64,000 nucleotides of DNA from NCBI RefSeq assembly GCF_009498035.1, contig NZ_CP034550.1:5890001-5954000 (forward strand), read 5' to 3'. The notes under the pieces were generated by a model. The model was not told the DNA's origin, searched no databases, and saw nothing but the letters and a program-made list of their open reading frames with translations. Below, in pieces: positions 41,586 to 50,363 of the stretch (position 1 is its first letter; the number at the start of each line of letters is the position of its first letter). Position numbers and translations under genes: made by a program. The stretch comes from Saccharothrix syringae (GTDB taxonomy: Bacteria; Actinomycetota; Actinomycetes; Mycobacteriales; Pseudonocardiaceae).

Positions 41586-42311
41586 ATGACCGCCGGGGAG
41601 CAGTTCTCGTTCGCCGCCGTCCTCGACGAGCTGTGCCTGCGCCCCGGCGACCGCCCGCGCTACACCAACGTCGAGCTGGCCGAGCGCATCCGCGCCGACG
41701 GCGGGGAGATCACGCACACCTACATCTCGCAGCTGCGCCGCGGCGACAAGGACAACCCGACCTGCCGCACCCTCGAAGGTCTGGCCAACGCGCTGGGCGT
41801 GCACCCGGCCTGCTTCGTCGGCGGCCGGTCCGAGCTGCGCGGCGGCGAACGCCCGGCGTGGCGCCGCGGCGCGCTCAAGCACCTGTTCAACACCGTCTAC
41901 CCGATCAACCGCGGCCCGTTCTCGCCCGAGGAGGTCGCGGCGCGGATCAGCGGCGGCCCGTACGGCTCCATCTCGGCCAACTACATCCGCGAACTGCTCG
42001 CCGGCACCAGCGACAACCCCAGGCTCAAGCACATCCTCGGCCTGGCCGAGGCGTTCGGCGCCGAGCCCGCGTACTTCTTCGACGACGAGCTGGCCGCCCG
42101 GGTGGACGAGCAGCTGGAGACCCGGCTGGCGATGGACCGGCTCGGCGTCAACACCGTCATCATGCGGACCGCGGAGCAGCCGCCGCCACCGGGCGTGCGC
42201 AACCGGATCCTGATGGCGCTGCTGCGCGCCCTGCACCCGGACGCCGCGGCCGAGGACGCCGTCCGCCAAGTCCTCGAACGGGAGCGGACCGCCGACGACC
42301 CGAAGGGGTGA
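41586..42311 (+). CDS. XRE-family regulator
   Basis: A 241-residue regulator with an XRE HTH at about residues 25-80 (YTNVELAERIRADGGEITHTYISQLRRGDKDNPTCRTLEGLANALGVHPACF). A second HTH-like stretch (FSPEEVAARISGGPYGSISANYIRELLAGTSDNPRLKHILGLAEAFGAEPAYFF, residues of about 117-170) repeats the pattern, so it seems to carry two tandem HTH units. It heads a tight four-gene unit: only 4 bp separates it from the zinc-peptidase gene. The usual role of such pairs is that the peptidase cuts the regulator. The ATG at 41586 follows AGGGGTGCCC. Confidence 0.9.
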   Translation: MTAGEQFSFAAVLDELCLRPGDRPRYTNVELAERIRADGGEITHTYISQLRRGDKDNPTCRTLEGLANALGVHPACFVGGRSELRGGERPAWRRGALKHLFNTVYPINRGPFSPEEVAARISGGPYGSISANYIRELLAGTSDNPRLKHILGLAEAFGAEPAYFFDDELAARVDEQLETRLAMDRLGVNTVIMRTAEQPPPPGVRNRILMALLRALHPDAAAEDAVRQVLERERTADDPKG

Positions 42312-42315
42312 CCGC

Positions 42316-42870
42316 ATGAAGGCGAAGGACCTGCGCGAACTGCGCGACGAACTGATCCGCGACCTCGACCTCGACAGATCGGCCACCACCGAGACCGTCT
42401 GCGTGCGGTTGTGCCAGGTCATGGCCCAGCGCCTCCAGCGCGAGATCCGCCTGCGGTTCGACGACCTCGGCGACAGCGGCACCAGCGGGCTGTGGGCGGT
42501 GACCGAGGAGGGCGTCCACGTCGTCATCGTCACCACCGCGCGCAGCTGGGTGCACCGGCTGCTCATCCTGCTGCACGAGATCGCGCACATGCTGTGCGGC
42601 CACGCACCGCCGCGGCTGGACGCCGAGGAGGCGCGCCGCCTGCTCTACCCGGACCTGTCCCCCGCGATGCTGCGGATCCTGGCCGGCCGCACCGACCTGT
42701 CCCGCCGCGACGAGCGCGAGGCCGACCGGGTCGCGGGCGTGCTGACCCGGGCGCTGATCGACTGGGCCGGCCGACCACCGCAGGGCTCGTCCCCACCCGG
42801 CGGCGACGAGCTGGCCACCCGCGCCTGGTACGCCTTCGGCTACTCCTCCGAGCGGGGCGACCGTGGCTGA
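42316..42870 (+). CDS. ImmA/IrrE-type zinc peptidase
   Basis: A 184-residue protein with the gluzincin motif HEIAHMLCGH (His87, Glu88, His91) and the downstream DEREADRVAGVL (residues of about 132-143) that supplies the third zinc ligand. This is the ImmA/IrrE (DUF955) fold, known to cleave XRE repressors under stress. It follows the XRE gene by 4 bp and overlaps the next gene by 8 bp (GTGGCTGA). Cleavage of the partner XRE protein on a membrane or redox signal is the likely role. Confidence 0.9.
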   Translation: MKAKDLRELRDELIRDLDLDRSATTETVCVRLCQVMAQRLQREIRLRFDDLGDSGTSGLWAVTEEGVHVVIVTTARSWVHRLLILLHEIAHMLCGHAPPRLDAEEARRLLYPDLSPAMLRILAGRTDLSRRDEREADRVAGVLTRALIDWAGRPPQGSSPPGGDELATRAWYAFGYSSERGDRG

Positions 42871-44083
42871 CGCCGGCACCGACCTCCAGTACGCGGTGAG
42901 CGCCGCGGGCGTGCTGGTCCTGCTGGTGCACAAGGCCCGAGCGTGGCGCCAGGCCCCGCCCGAGCACCGACCCGCCCTGCTGCCGATCTGCCTGTCGTGC
43001 GTGACCGCGATCCCGGCGTTCCTGCTCCTGGCACCCACCGTCGGCACCGGCCTGGACCGCCTGACCGGCGTGCCCAACCTCTCCGTGCTGGTGATCTACG
43101 CCCTCGGCGTGGTGTTCGTGGCCACCAACCAGGCCATGCTGCTCTACTGGCGCCACCCGCCGGCCAGGGCGTGGCGCACCACCCGCGTGGTCGTGGCGGT
43201 CTGCGCGCTGGTCCTGGCCGCCATGGTCGTCCTGTTCGCGCTGGGCGAGACCCCGGTGGAGCGCCACGACGACTTCCCCGCCGCCTACGCCGACACCCCG
43301 TACATCGGCGAGATGATGGTGCTGCACCAGGGCACGTTCCTGCTCGGCCTGCTCAACGTGGTGCGGCTGTGCTGGCTGTGGGCGCCCGAGGACCAGCCGT
43401 GGCTGCGCCGCGGGCTGCGCATCAACGCCGTCGGCGTCCTGGTGGCCTCCGCCTACTCCGCGATGACCCTGGTCGCCATCTTCGGCAGCTGGCTGGGCGC
43501 CGACCTCGACTCGTGGGCGGTGACCGCGCCGGACGCGCTCACCCTGTCCATGCCCCTGGTGGTCGTCGGCGCCAGCATCGCCGCTTGGGGCCCGCGCCTG
43601 CCCCACCTGCGGGAACGCCTGGTCCGCGTCCGCGACGCCCGGCGCGACCACCGGGTCCTGCGGCCGCTGTGGACCGCGCTGCGCGCCGTCGACCCGGCGA
43701 TGCTGCACGCGCCCGGCACGCTGCGCGAACGGCTCAGCCCCGAGCACCGGCTGTTCTGGCGGGTGATCGAGATCAACGACTGGCTGCACCAGCTGCGCTG
43801 CCACCGCGTGCCGGACCTGCGGGCGGCGGTCGAGCGGCACGCGCCGCACCTGTCCCCCGCCGAGGTCGACGCCGTCACCGAGGCCGCCCGGGTCCGCTCC
43901 GCCCTGCGCGCCCGCGCCCTGGGCACCGCGCCGGCCGACACCCCCGTGCCCGACCAGGACGACCCGGTCGGGGCCGAGCACGCCTTCGCCGGCGAACGCA
44001 CCCGCCTGGTGCTGCTCGCCCTGGCCTTCACCAGCCCCGTCGTGGACGAGGTGCTGGCCTGCACCCCCGCGCCCACCGGATAG
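42863..44083 (+). CDS. MAB_1171c-type putative transporter (DUF6545-like)
   Basis: A 406-residue protein with about seven hydrophobic helices in residues 1-250 and a soluble C-terminal ~150 residues (LRERLVRVRDARRDHRVLRPLWTAL..HRLFWRVIEINDWLHQL..). This layout, and its place between an ImmA/IrrE protein and a FAD monooxygenase, is that of the MAB_1171c family (DUF6545 as I recall); the transporter label of that family is unproved. The GTG at 42863 overlaps the preceding stop. Confidence 0.85.
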   Translation: MADAGTDLQYAVSAAGVLVLLVHKARAWRQAPPEHRPALLPICLSCVTAIPAFLLLAPTVGTGLDRLTGVPNLSVLVIYALGVVFVATNQAMLLYWRHPPARAWRTTRVVVAVCALVLAAMVVLFALGETPVERHDDFPAAYADTPYIGEMMVLHQGTFLLGLLNVVRLCWLWAPEDQPWLRRGLRINAVGVLVASAYSAMTLVAIFGSWLGADLDSWAVTAPDALTLSMPLVVVGASIAAWGPRLPHLRERLVRVRDARRDHRVLRPLWTALRAVDPAMLHAPGTLRERLSPEHRLFWRVIEINDWLHQLRCHRVPDLRAAVERHAPHLSPAEVDAVTEAARVRSALRARALGTAPADTPVPDQDDPVGAEHAFAGERTRLVLLALAFTSPVVDEVLACTPAPTG

Positions 44084-44091
44084 GAGACCCC

Positions 44092-45489
44092 GTGCCGCAG
44101 CAGTCGACCCGTGCCCTGGTCCTCGGAGCCGGCCTGGCGGGCACCCTCGCCGCCTCGGTGCTGGCCCGCCACGTGGACCGGGTCACCGTCGTCGAGCGCG
44201 ACCGCTTCGAACCCGGCGCCGCGCACCGCAAGGGCGTGCCGCACGCCCGCCACGCGCACGTCCTGCTGGCCGCGGGCGCCCGCGCCCTGGAGGAGCTGCT
44301 GCCCGGCGTCACCCGGGACCTGACCGCGGCCGGCGCCCGCCACCTCGGCCTGCCCAACCAGCTGCTGACCCACACCCAGGCGGGCTGGCTGCCGCGCCTG
44401 GCGGAGATGCAGTTCCTCATCGGGTGCAGCCGCGCCCTGCTCGACCGCACCGTGCGCGAGCGGGTCCTGGCCGACGACCGGGTCGAGCTGGTCGAGGCCG
44501 CCGACGTGGTCGGGCTGTCCGGCGACCGGGCCCGGGTGACCGGGGCGCGCGTGCGCGACCGCGGCACCGGCGGCGAGCGCGAGCTCACCGCCGACCTCGT
44601 GGTCGACGCCACCGGCCGCGGCTCGCGCGCCGACCGGTGGCTGGCCGACCTGGGCCTGCCGCCCGTGCGCGAGGACCTGGTCGACTCGGGCATGGTCTAC
44701 GCCACCCGCGTCTACCGCGCCCCGGCCGGCGCGGAGGGCTTCCCGGGCGTGAACATCCAGGGCGACCCCACGACCGACCGGGTCGCCCGGGGCGGCGTGC
44801 TGCTGCCGATCGAGGGCGGCCGGTGGGTCGTCAGCCTGGGCGGCACCAGGGGTGGCGAGCCCGCCGACCTGGCCCCCGAGGGCTTCACCGCCTACGCCCG
44901 CGGCCTGCGCCACCCGGCCATCGCCGACCTGATCTCCGCCGCCGAGCCCCTGACCCGCCCCTACGGCTTCCACGCCACCGTCAACCGCCACCGGCGCTAC
45001 GAGCGGATGACCCCGTGGCCGGTCAACTTCGCCGTCATGGGTGACGCGGCCTGCACGTTCAACCCCGTCTACGGCCACGGCATGACCGTGCTGGCCCGCC
45101 AGGCGCTCGCCCTGCGCGACCACCTGGAGCGGCACGGCCCCGACCACGCCGACCGCCTCCAGCGCGCCCTCGCCGCCGAGACCGCCGACGCCTGGGCCAT
45201 GGCCGTGGGGCAGGACCAGCGCTACCCGGCCACCACCGGCCCCCGCCGCGGCCGCGCCGCCCGCCTGCTGGACCGCTACCTGGACCGCATGGTCGTCACC
45301 GCCACCGGCCGCCCGTCGGTCACCAAGGCCCAGATCGACACCTACACCCTCTCCGCGCCGCTGAGCCGCCTGCTCCACCCCGCCACGGTCCTCGGCGTCC
45401 TGCGCGGCCCGGCCCACCCGCCGCCCGCCGACGTGCCGTTCACGCCGGCCGAGCTGGCCGTGCTGGCCCGCGGCGACCGGTCTTCCTGA
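44092..45489 (+). CDS. FAD-dependent monooxygenase (PHBH/UbiH-like)
   Basis: A 465-residue flavoprotein of the p-hydroxybenzoate-hydroxylase/UbiH fold. The FAD GxGxxG site is LVLGAGLAGTLAASVLARH (residues of about 9-27), the DG-type second motif is in ELTADLVVDATGRGSRADRWL, and the third in FAVMGDAACTFNPVYGHGM. The region QFLIGCSRALLDRTVRERVL fits a tricarboxylic-type or lipid/quinone-type halogenase-like relative. It follows the MAB_1171c-type gene by 8 bp with TAGGAGA as its ribosome site. An aromatic, quinone or lipid substrate is possible; not determinable. Confidence 0.9.
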   Translation: MPQQSTRALVLGAGLAGTLAASVLARHVDRVTVVERDRFEPGAAHRKGVPHARHAHVLLAAGARALEELLPGVTRDLTAAGARHLGLPNQLLTHTQAGWLPRLAEMQFLIGCSRALLDRTVRERVLADDRVELVEAADVVGLSGDRARVTGARVRDRGTGGERELTADLVVDATGRGSRADRWLADLGLPPVREDLVDSGMVYATRVYRAPAGAEGFPGVNIQGDPTTDRVARGGVLLPIEGGRWVVSLGGTRGGEPADLAPEGFTAYARGLRHPAIADLISAAEPLTRPYGFHATVNRHRRYERMTPWPVNFAVMGDAACTFNPVYGHGMTVLARQALALRDHLERHGPDHADRLQRALAAETADAWAMAVGQDQRYPATTGPRRGRAARLLDRYLDRMVVTATGRPSVTKAQIDTYTLSAPLSRLLHPATVLGVLRGPAHPPPADVPFTPAELAVLARGDRSS

Positions 45490-45560
45490 CCTCGTGACGC
45501 AACCTCGGCGCGTCCCCGCCGTCCTGAAGTCGCGTTGATCGATCCGGCGGGCGGGGGGCA

Positions 45561-46211
45561 GTGATGGTGGTCAGGGCCTATCGGGTGTCGTCGGTCGACG
45601 CGGCGGTCCCCTGGATCCTGGTGGGGCTCGCGCTGGCCGTGGTCGAGGCGGCCGCGGTGCTGCTGGGCGTCGCGGTGTTCCCGATGCGCCACGTCGTCGA
45701 GCCGGTCGTCGTCGGTGCCGCCGGCGGGCTGTGGATCGCGTTCGTCGCCGTGGTGGTGGGGCGCCGCGCCGCCTCGCCGCGACCGGCCGTGGCCGGTGCC
45801 GTCGGCCTGCTGGTCGAGGCCGGCGCGTTCCTCGGGTTGGCGGCGATCCTGCTGCACGTGCTGCCGGGGTTCCTGATCGTCTACCCCGCGCAGGCCCTGC
45901 TCGTCGTGGCCGTCGCCGCGACCGCATCGCTGTCGGGGCCCCCGTCGTGGCGCGCCTCGGTGTGGGCGGGGCTCTCCGCGGGCCTGCTGGGTGGTGTCGT
46001 GAGCATGCTCCGGGGCATCGGGGGCACCGGCAGCGAAGTGCTCGTGATCGGCGCGCTGCTGGTGGTCGTGGCGGTCGTGCTGCTGGTGCGCCGCCCCCGG
46101 CACGCGCTCATGGCCGTGCCGGTGGCCGCCGTGGTGGCGTTCGCGGTCGCCCCGGTCTACGCGCTGGTGCCGGCGGCGGTCACCGCGCTGTTCCCGGTGG
46201 TGGCGGGGTAG
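45561..46211 (+). CDS. polytopic membrane protein, unknown family
   Basis: About 216 residues with six hydrophobic segments in three pairs (IILVGLALAVVEAAAVLLGVAVF-like first helix, then VVEPVVVGAAGGLWIAFVAVVVG, LLVEAGAFLGLAAILLHVL, LLVVAVAATASL, GGVVSMLRGIGG, VLVIGALLVVVAVVLLV and a last AVPVAAVVAFAVAPVYAL). No motif is recognised. GTG at 45561 and ATG at 45564 are both possible. It lies 71 bp after the monooxygenase and may or may not belong to that unit. Confidence 0.78.
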   Translation: MMVVRAYRVSSVDAAVPWILVGLALAVVEAAAVLLGVAVFPMRHVVEPVVVGAAGGLWIAFVAVVVGRRAASPRPAVAGAVGLLVEAGAFLGLAAILLHVLPGFLIVYPAQALLVVAVAATASLSGPPSWRASVWAGLSAGLLGGVVSMLRGIGGTGSEVLVIGALLVVVAVVLLVRRPRHALMAVPVAAVVAFAVAPVYALVPAAVTALFPVVAG

Positions 46212-46276
46212 TCGCCGAACCCGCGTTCTGCGGTTTCGGGTCCGGTTCCGCGCGGGAATCCCGGAAAGGCAAGACC

Positions 46277-46357
46277 ATGACGCTCACCCCCACCGCGACG
46301 GCCTTCACCGCCGCCGTCGCCGCCCGCATGCTGACCCGCTTGCGGCGCAACGGGTAA
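46277..46357 (+). CDS. 26-residue small ORF with good ribosome site
   Basis: ATG at 46277 follows GGAAAGGCAAGACC. The frame reads MTLTPTATAFTAAVAARMLT and six further residues (RLRRNG) before TAA. The Thr/Ala-rich start and basic tail would suit a small amphipathic or membrane peptide. No modification enzyme is adjacent. Its existence as a gene is only a suggestion from the ribosome site and the free intergenic position. Confidence 0.35.
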   Translation: MTLTPTATAFTAAVAARMLTRLRRNG

Positions 46358-46377
46358 CGCCCGGTCGCTCCCGCACC

Positions 46378-49071
46378 TCACCCGGCCGCCGCGCGGACCA
46401 GCTCGGCGCGCAGGAGCCGGTGGAAGGTGCGGGAGTGCGCGGGGGCGAGGACCTGGAAGTGGTTCCCGGGAACCTTGACGTAGCGGTCGGCACCGTGGGC
46501 GTCCCAGCGCCTCAGGTGCCGGAGCCACTGCGCGGCACCGGAGGGCGGCTCCACGTGGAAGACGGTCATCGAGCGGACGCGGCCGGTGGGGCGGTAGTCG
46601 CGCAGGAAGGTGTTCGCCACGTGCATCACCTCCGTCCAGGCGATGAACTGCCCGGGGGTGAGGTCCAGCTCGGCCAGCCGGTGCGCGGGCGCGATCCGCA
46701 TGACGTGCGCCAACTGCTTCTCCGGTGGCAGCTCCACCAGCTCCTCCAGCAGCTCGTCGGCCTCCTCGTCGGTGACCAGGTCCAGCCCCCAGGTGAGGAA
46801 CAGGGCGCACAGGCCCCGGTCGTGCTCGGCGTCGACCAGCGGCGGGGGCAGGGCCGGTGGCTGGTCGATGACGCCGAGGAACGCCACGTCCTCCAACGCC
46901 TTGGCGATCTCGAAGGCCACCAGCGCGCCGAAGGAGTAGCCGAGGATCACGTACGGTCCCCGCGGCTGCCGGCGGCGGATGGCCCCGACGTAGGTGTCGA
47001 CCATCTCGGCCAGGCTCCGGAACGGCTCCTCACCGGCTTCCAGCCCGCGGGCCTGCAAGGCACAAAAAGGACGGTCGCCGGCGAAGTGCTGGGCGAGGCC
47101 GGCGAAGCTCAGGACGTCACCCCCGGCCGGGTGCACGGCGAACAGGGGCGGGCCGTCCCCGGTGGGCTGGAGCGTCACGACGGGGTCGTAGCGCGGCGCG
47201 GTCGCGGTGCTGTCGGCGAGCCGCCCGGCCAGGTCGCGCAGGGTGGGCGCGGCGAAGATGGCGGACGCGGGCACTTGCGCGCCGGTGGCCCGGCCGATGA
47301 GGTGCTTGAGGCGCAGGACCTGCAACGAGGTCCCGCCGAGGTCGAAGAAGTTGTCGCCGGCGTCGACGGTCGCGGGGTCGCGGGCGAGCAGGTCGGCGAC
47401 GATCCCGACCAGCGCGGCCTCCCGCGGGCCCCGGGACCCGCCCCGGCGCGGCGGCACCTCCACGGCGGCCCGGTGCTCGTCGTAGGCTCCCGCCTCCAGG
47501 CGCTCGCGCATCAGGGAGCGCTGGAGCTTGCCCGAGCCGGTCCTCGGGAACGCGTCCGCGGGCAGCGGCAGGACCAGCGCCGGCGCGAAGCCCCAGTGCG
47601 CGGTCACCGCGTCCCGGACGGCGGTCAGCAGGGCGTCGTCGCGGGTCGCCGTGGCGACGGCGATCACGAGCCGTTCGGTGTCGCCGCCGCGCTCGCGGGT
47701 GGGGAAGGCGGCGACCTCGCCGGGCACCAGCTCCGCCAGCACGGCCTCGATCTCCTGGCTGTGGTGGTTGACGCCGTTGACGATGACGGTGTCCTTGCGG
47801 CGGCCGACCAGCAGCACCCGCCCGTCGTCGACCCTGGCCACGTCACCGGTGCGCAGCCAGCCGTCCGCGGTGAACGCGGCGCTCGTCGCGGCCGGGTCGC
47901 CGAGGTAGCCGGGGCTGATCACGGGGCCGCGGAGCTGGAGCTCGCCGGTCCCGCCGGCGGGCAGCACCGCGCCCGCGTCGTCGGTGACGCGGACGGACAC
48001 GCCGGGCACCGGGTGCCCGACGGCCGCGAAGTCGCGCCCGAGGTCGCCGCCGGGGAACCGCCCGTTGAACAGCACCCCCGCGCAGGTCTCGGTCATCCCG
48101 TACGCGGGCCACAGCGCGCCGGGGTCCAGGCCGTGGGGTGCGAGGCGGTCGAGGAACGCGGTGCCGGTGCCCACGGCGTTGGCCTCGCCCCCGGACAGCA
48201 CGCGGCGCAGGCACGACAGGTCCAGCCGCCGGTGCGGCGGGGTGCGGTTGAGGGCGCCGAGCAGGGAGTTGGGGATCGAGGTCAGGCTCACCCGGTGGGC
48301 GTCCACCAGCCGCAGCAGGCGCGCCGGGTCGGGCAGGACCGTCCGCGGGTCGGTGAGCACCTGCGACACGCCCAGGGCGAGGGCGAGCAGGTGGATCTCC
48401 AGGGCCACGACGTGGTCGTGGGTGACCCAGTTGAGGGCGACGTCGCCGCCGTGCAGGCCGAGCGCGTGGACGCGGGCCCGGGTGGCGGCCAGCAGGTTGG
48501 CGTGGGTGAGCCGGACCGCTTTCGGCCCGCCGGTCGACCCGGAGGTCGGCATGAGCACGGCGGTGTCGTCGGGTCGGACCGGGCGGTCGGCGAGCCCGGT
48601 CGGTGCGTCGCCCCGGGGATGGGCGCGCAGTTCGCCCAGGTCCACCACCCGCGCCCCGGGCGGGGTCGGCAGCCGCTCGCGCAGCGCCCGGGTCGTCACC
48701 ACGACGGGGTGCTCCAGCAGGGCGGCCACCGGGCCGGGCCCGGCCCGGTGGCGCGGGTCGGCCCGCGGTGGCGGGAGCGGGCACACCGGCATGCCGCCCA
48801 GCACGCAGGCCCAGAACGCCGGGACGAAGTCGTCGGGCCCCTCCAGCAGCAGGGCGACGGGTGCGCCGGGTGCGCACCCCCGTGCGCGCAGCGCGGCCAG
48901 CAGGTGCGACGCCTGGTCGTGGAGGGCGGCGTAGGAGTGGAACGCGCCCGCGGGCACGTCGTCGCCGAGGCAGAAGCGCACCCCGCGCGCCGGGTCGCCG
49001 GCCGCGGCCCGGGTCAGCAGGTGCGACAGCAGGGTGGCGTGGGGAACCTTCGTGGGTGCTGTGTGCCGCAT
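46378..49071 (-). CDS. acyl-AMP ligase - carrier protein - thioesterase fusion
   Basis: 897 residues in three modules. Residues 1 to about 500 are an AMP-forming acyl ligase (VLMPTSGSTGGPKAVRL, AYGMTETCAG, WLRTGDVARV, PRTGSGKLQRS), of the loading-ligase/FAAL-like subtype with a GNWVTHDHVV-type substrate region rather than a canonical amino-acid pocket. A carrier protein lies around residue 578 (DNFFDLGGTSLQVLRLKHL, Ser for phosphopantetheine). Residues of about 630-897 are a type I thioesterase (ILGYSFGALVAFE, Ser near 712; His in VPGNHFQVLAP). It activates, tethers and releases one acyl group, with no condensation or ketosynthase domain. The ATG at 49071 follows AGGGAGAACCC; it is the last gene of its operon. 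Confidence 0.9.
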   Translation of the reverse strand: MRHTAPTKVPHATLLSHLLTRAAAGDPARGVRFCLGDDVPAGAFHSYAALHDQASHLLAALRARGCAPGAPVALLLEGPDDFVPAFWACVLGGMPVCPLPPPRADPRHRAGPGPVAALLEHPVVVTTRALRERLPTPPGARVVDLGELRAHPRGDAPTGLADRPVRPDDTAVLMPTSGSTGGPKAVRLTHANLLAATRARVHALGLHGGDVALNWVTHDHVVALEIHLLALALGVSQVLTDPRTVLPDPARLLRLVDAHRVSLTSIPNSLLGALNRTPPHRRLDLSCLRRVLSGGEANAVGTGTAFLDRLAPHGLDPGALWPAYGMTETCAGVLFNGRFPGGDLGRDFAAVGHPVPGVSVRVTDDAGAVLPAGGTGELQLRGPVISPGYLGDPAATSAAFTADGWLRTGDVARVDDGRVLLVGRRKDTVIVNGVNHHSQEIEAVLAELVPGEVAAFPTRERGGDTERLVIAVATATRDDALLTAVRDAVTAHWGFAPALVLPLPADAFPRTGSGKLQRSLMRERLEAGAYDEHRAAVEVPPRRGGSRGPREAALVGIVADLLARDPATVDAGDNFFDLGGTSLQVLRLKHLIGRATGAQVPASAIFAAPTLRDLAGRLADSTATAPRYDPVVTLQPTGDGPPLFAVHPAGGDVLSFAGLAQHFAGDRPFCALQARGLEAGEEPFRSLAEMVDTYVGAIRRRQPRGPYVILGYSFGALVAFEIAKALEDVAFLGVIDQPPALPPPLVDAEHDRGLCALFLTWGLDLVTDEEADELLEELVELPPEKQLAHVMRIAPAHRLAELDLTPGQFIAWTEVMHVANTFLRDYRPTGRVRSMTVFHVEPPSGAAQWLRHLRRWDAHGADRYVKVPGNHFQVLAPAHSRTFHRLLRAELVRAAAG

Positions 49072-49097
49072 GGGTTCTCCCTGTTCGTGGCGCGTGC

Positions 49098-50363
49098 TCA
49101 GCGGTGCAGGCGGTGGTGGTGCAGGTCGTGCCCCAGGACGTAGAGGTGGGCGGCGGCCTGCAACAACGTGTGCCGCGCGGGGCGGTGGACGCCCATGGAC
49201 GGCACGACCGCCGCCCGCACCCCGTGCGCGGCGTAGGTCGCCTGCACCGGGGGCGTCATCGACGCGCGGGGCCCGATCTCGACCGCCGTGACCGTGCCGC
49301 CCGCGGCCTCCGCGGCGGCCAGCACGGCATCCTGGACGCGGACCGGGCTGACCAGCGTCTCGGCCCAGTAGTCGGGGCCGTAGGCACCGGAGGACGCCGG
49401 CGCGCCGGTCAGCGTGCTGAACACCGGGCGGTCCGGCGGGTGGACCGCGATGCCCTCGACCGCGGCGGCCAGGGCGGCCCGCGCCGACCGCATGAGGGGC
49501 GAGTGCAGCGGGTAGTCGCGGTGGCGCACCTGCCACTGCCCGCCGCACTGGCGCACCCGCTCGCCCAGGGCCGCGGCGTCGTCGCGGTCGCCCGAGACCA
49601 GCGTCAGCGCCGGGCTCAGGTACACCGCGGGCCACAGCCGCTCCGCCGGGTCGATCAGCACCTCGACCGTGGTCGCGGGCAGGCCCACCGTCACCATGCA
49701 GCCGGTGCCCCGCGCCGAGGCCACCGCCTCGCCCCGGCGCACCGCCACCCGCAGGCCGTCCTCCAGGGTCAGGACGGCGGCGGCGTGCGCGGCCGCGATC
49801 TCGCCCACGCTGGTGCCCACGACCAGGTCCGGTTCGACGCCCCAGTACCGCCACAGCCGGGTCAGCGCCGCCTGCACGGCGAACAGGGCGGGCTGCGCGA
49901 CGCGCGGGTCGTGCAGCCGGGAGGCGCCCGGCCCGGCCGTGAGCTGCTCCAGCAGCGACCACCCCTCGCGGTCGCCGACGAGGTCGGCGCAGCGCTTCAG
50001 CACGCGGGCGGCGACCGGTTCGCCCAGCAGGTCCACCCCCATCCCCGGCCACACCGACCCCAGTCCGCTGTAGACGAACAGCACCCGGCGGCGCAGCCCC
50101 GGTTCGGCCGTGCCCAGGCGCACCCCGCCCGCGCGGGGGGGACCGGCCGCGTCCAGGTACCCCGCCGCCTCGGCGCGGGTCCGGGCGACCAGGGACATCC
50201 GCACGGGCAGCCGGAGGTCGCGCAGGCAGGCCGTGCGCACGGTGTCGCGCCAGGAGCCGCCGTCCGCGTCCCCGCGCAGCAGGACGCGGTAGGCGGCCAC
50301 CGCCTCGGCCAGCTCGTGGTGCGTCGACGCGGAGACGGCGAGCAGTTCCGGCCGCGGTGTCAC
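49098..50363 (-). CDS. stand-alone PKS-type acyltransferase
   Basis: 421 residues, derived from a modular-PKS acyltransferase with its KS-AT linker (MTPRPELLAVSASTHHELAEA..) still attached but no ketosynthase. The nucleophile is Ser185 in VVGTSVGEIAAAH, where the usual GHSxGE has Thr in place of His; the oxyanion segment is YSGLGSVWPGMG instead of GQGSQ; the catalytic His lies in YPLHSPLM. The carboxylate-binding Arg region (AVRRGEAV) is present. Its GTG at 50363 overlaps the hydrolase stop (GTGA). Probable role: moving an acyl group to or from the carrier protein of its neighbour. Confidence 0.88.
   Translation of the reverse strand: MTPRPELLAVSASTHHELAEAVAAYRVLLRGDADGGSWRDTVRTACLRDLRLPVRMSLVARTRAEAAGYLDAAGPPRAGGVRLGTAEPGLRRRVLFVYSGLGSVWPGMGVDLLGEPVAARVLKRCADLVGDREGWSLLEQLTAGPGASRLHDPRVAQPALFAVQAALTRLWRYWGVEPDLVVGTSVGEIAAAHAAAVLTLEDGLRVAVRRGEAVASARGTGCMVTVGLPATTVEVLIDPAERLWPAVYLSPALTLVSGDRDDAAALGERVRQCGGQWQVRHRDYPLHSPLMRSARAALAAAVEGIAVHPPDRPVFSTLTGAPASSGAYGPDYWAETLVSPVRVQDAVLAAAEAAGGTVTAVEIGPRASMTPPVQATYAAHGVRAAVVPSMGVHRPARHTLLQAAAHLYVLGHDLHHHRLHR

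Noticed and set aside
41586..42870. XRE plus ImmA/IrrE as a sign of an integrated mobile element
   Set aside because: No integrase, attachment-site repeat, excisionase or phage gene is visible nearby, and the genes continue into a transporter and a monooxygenase in one operon with host-like codon use.
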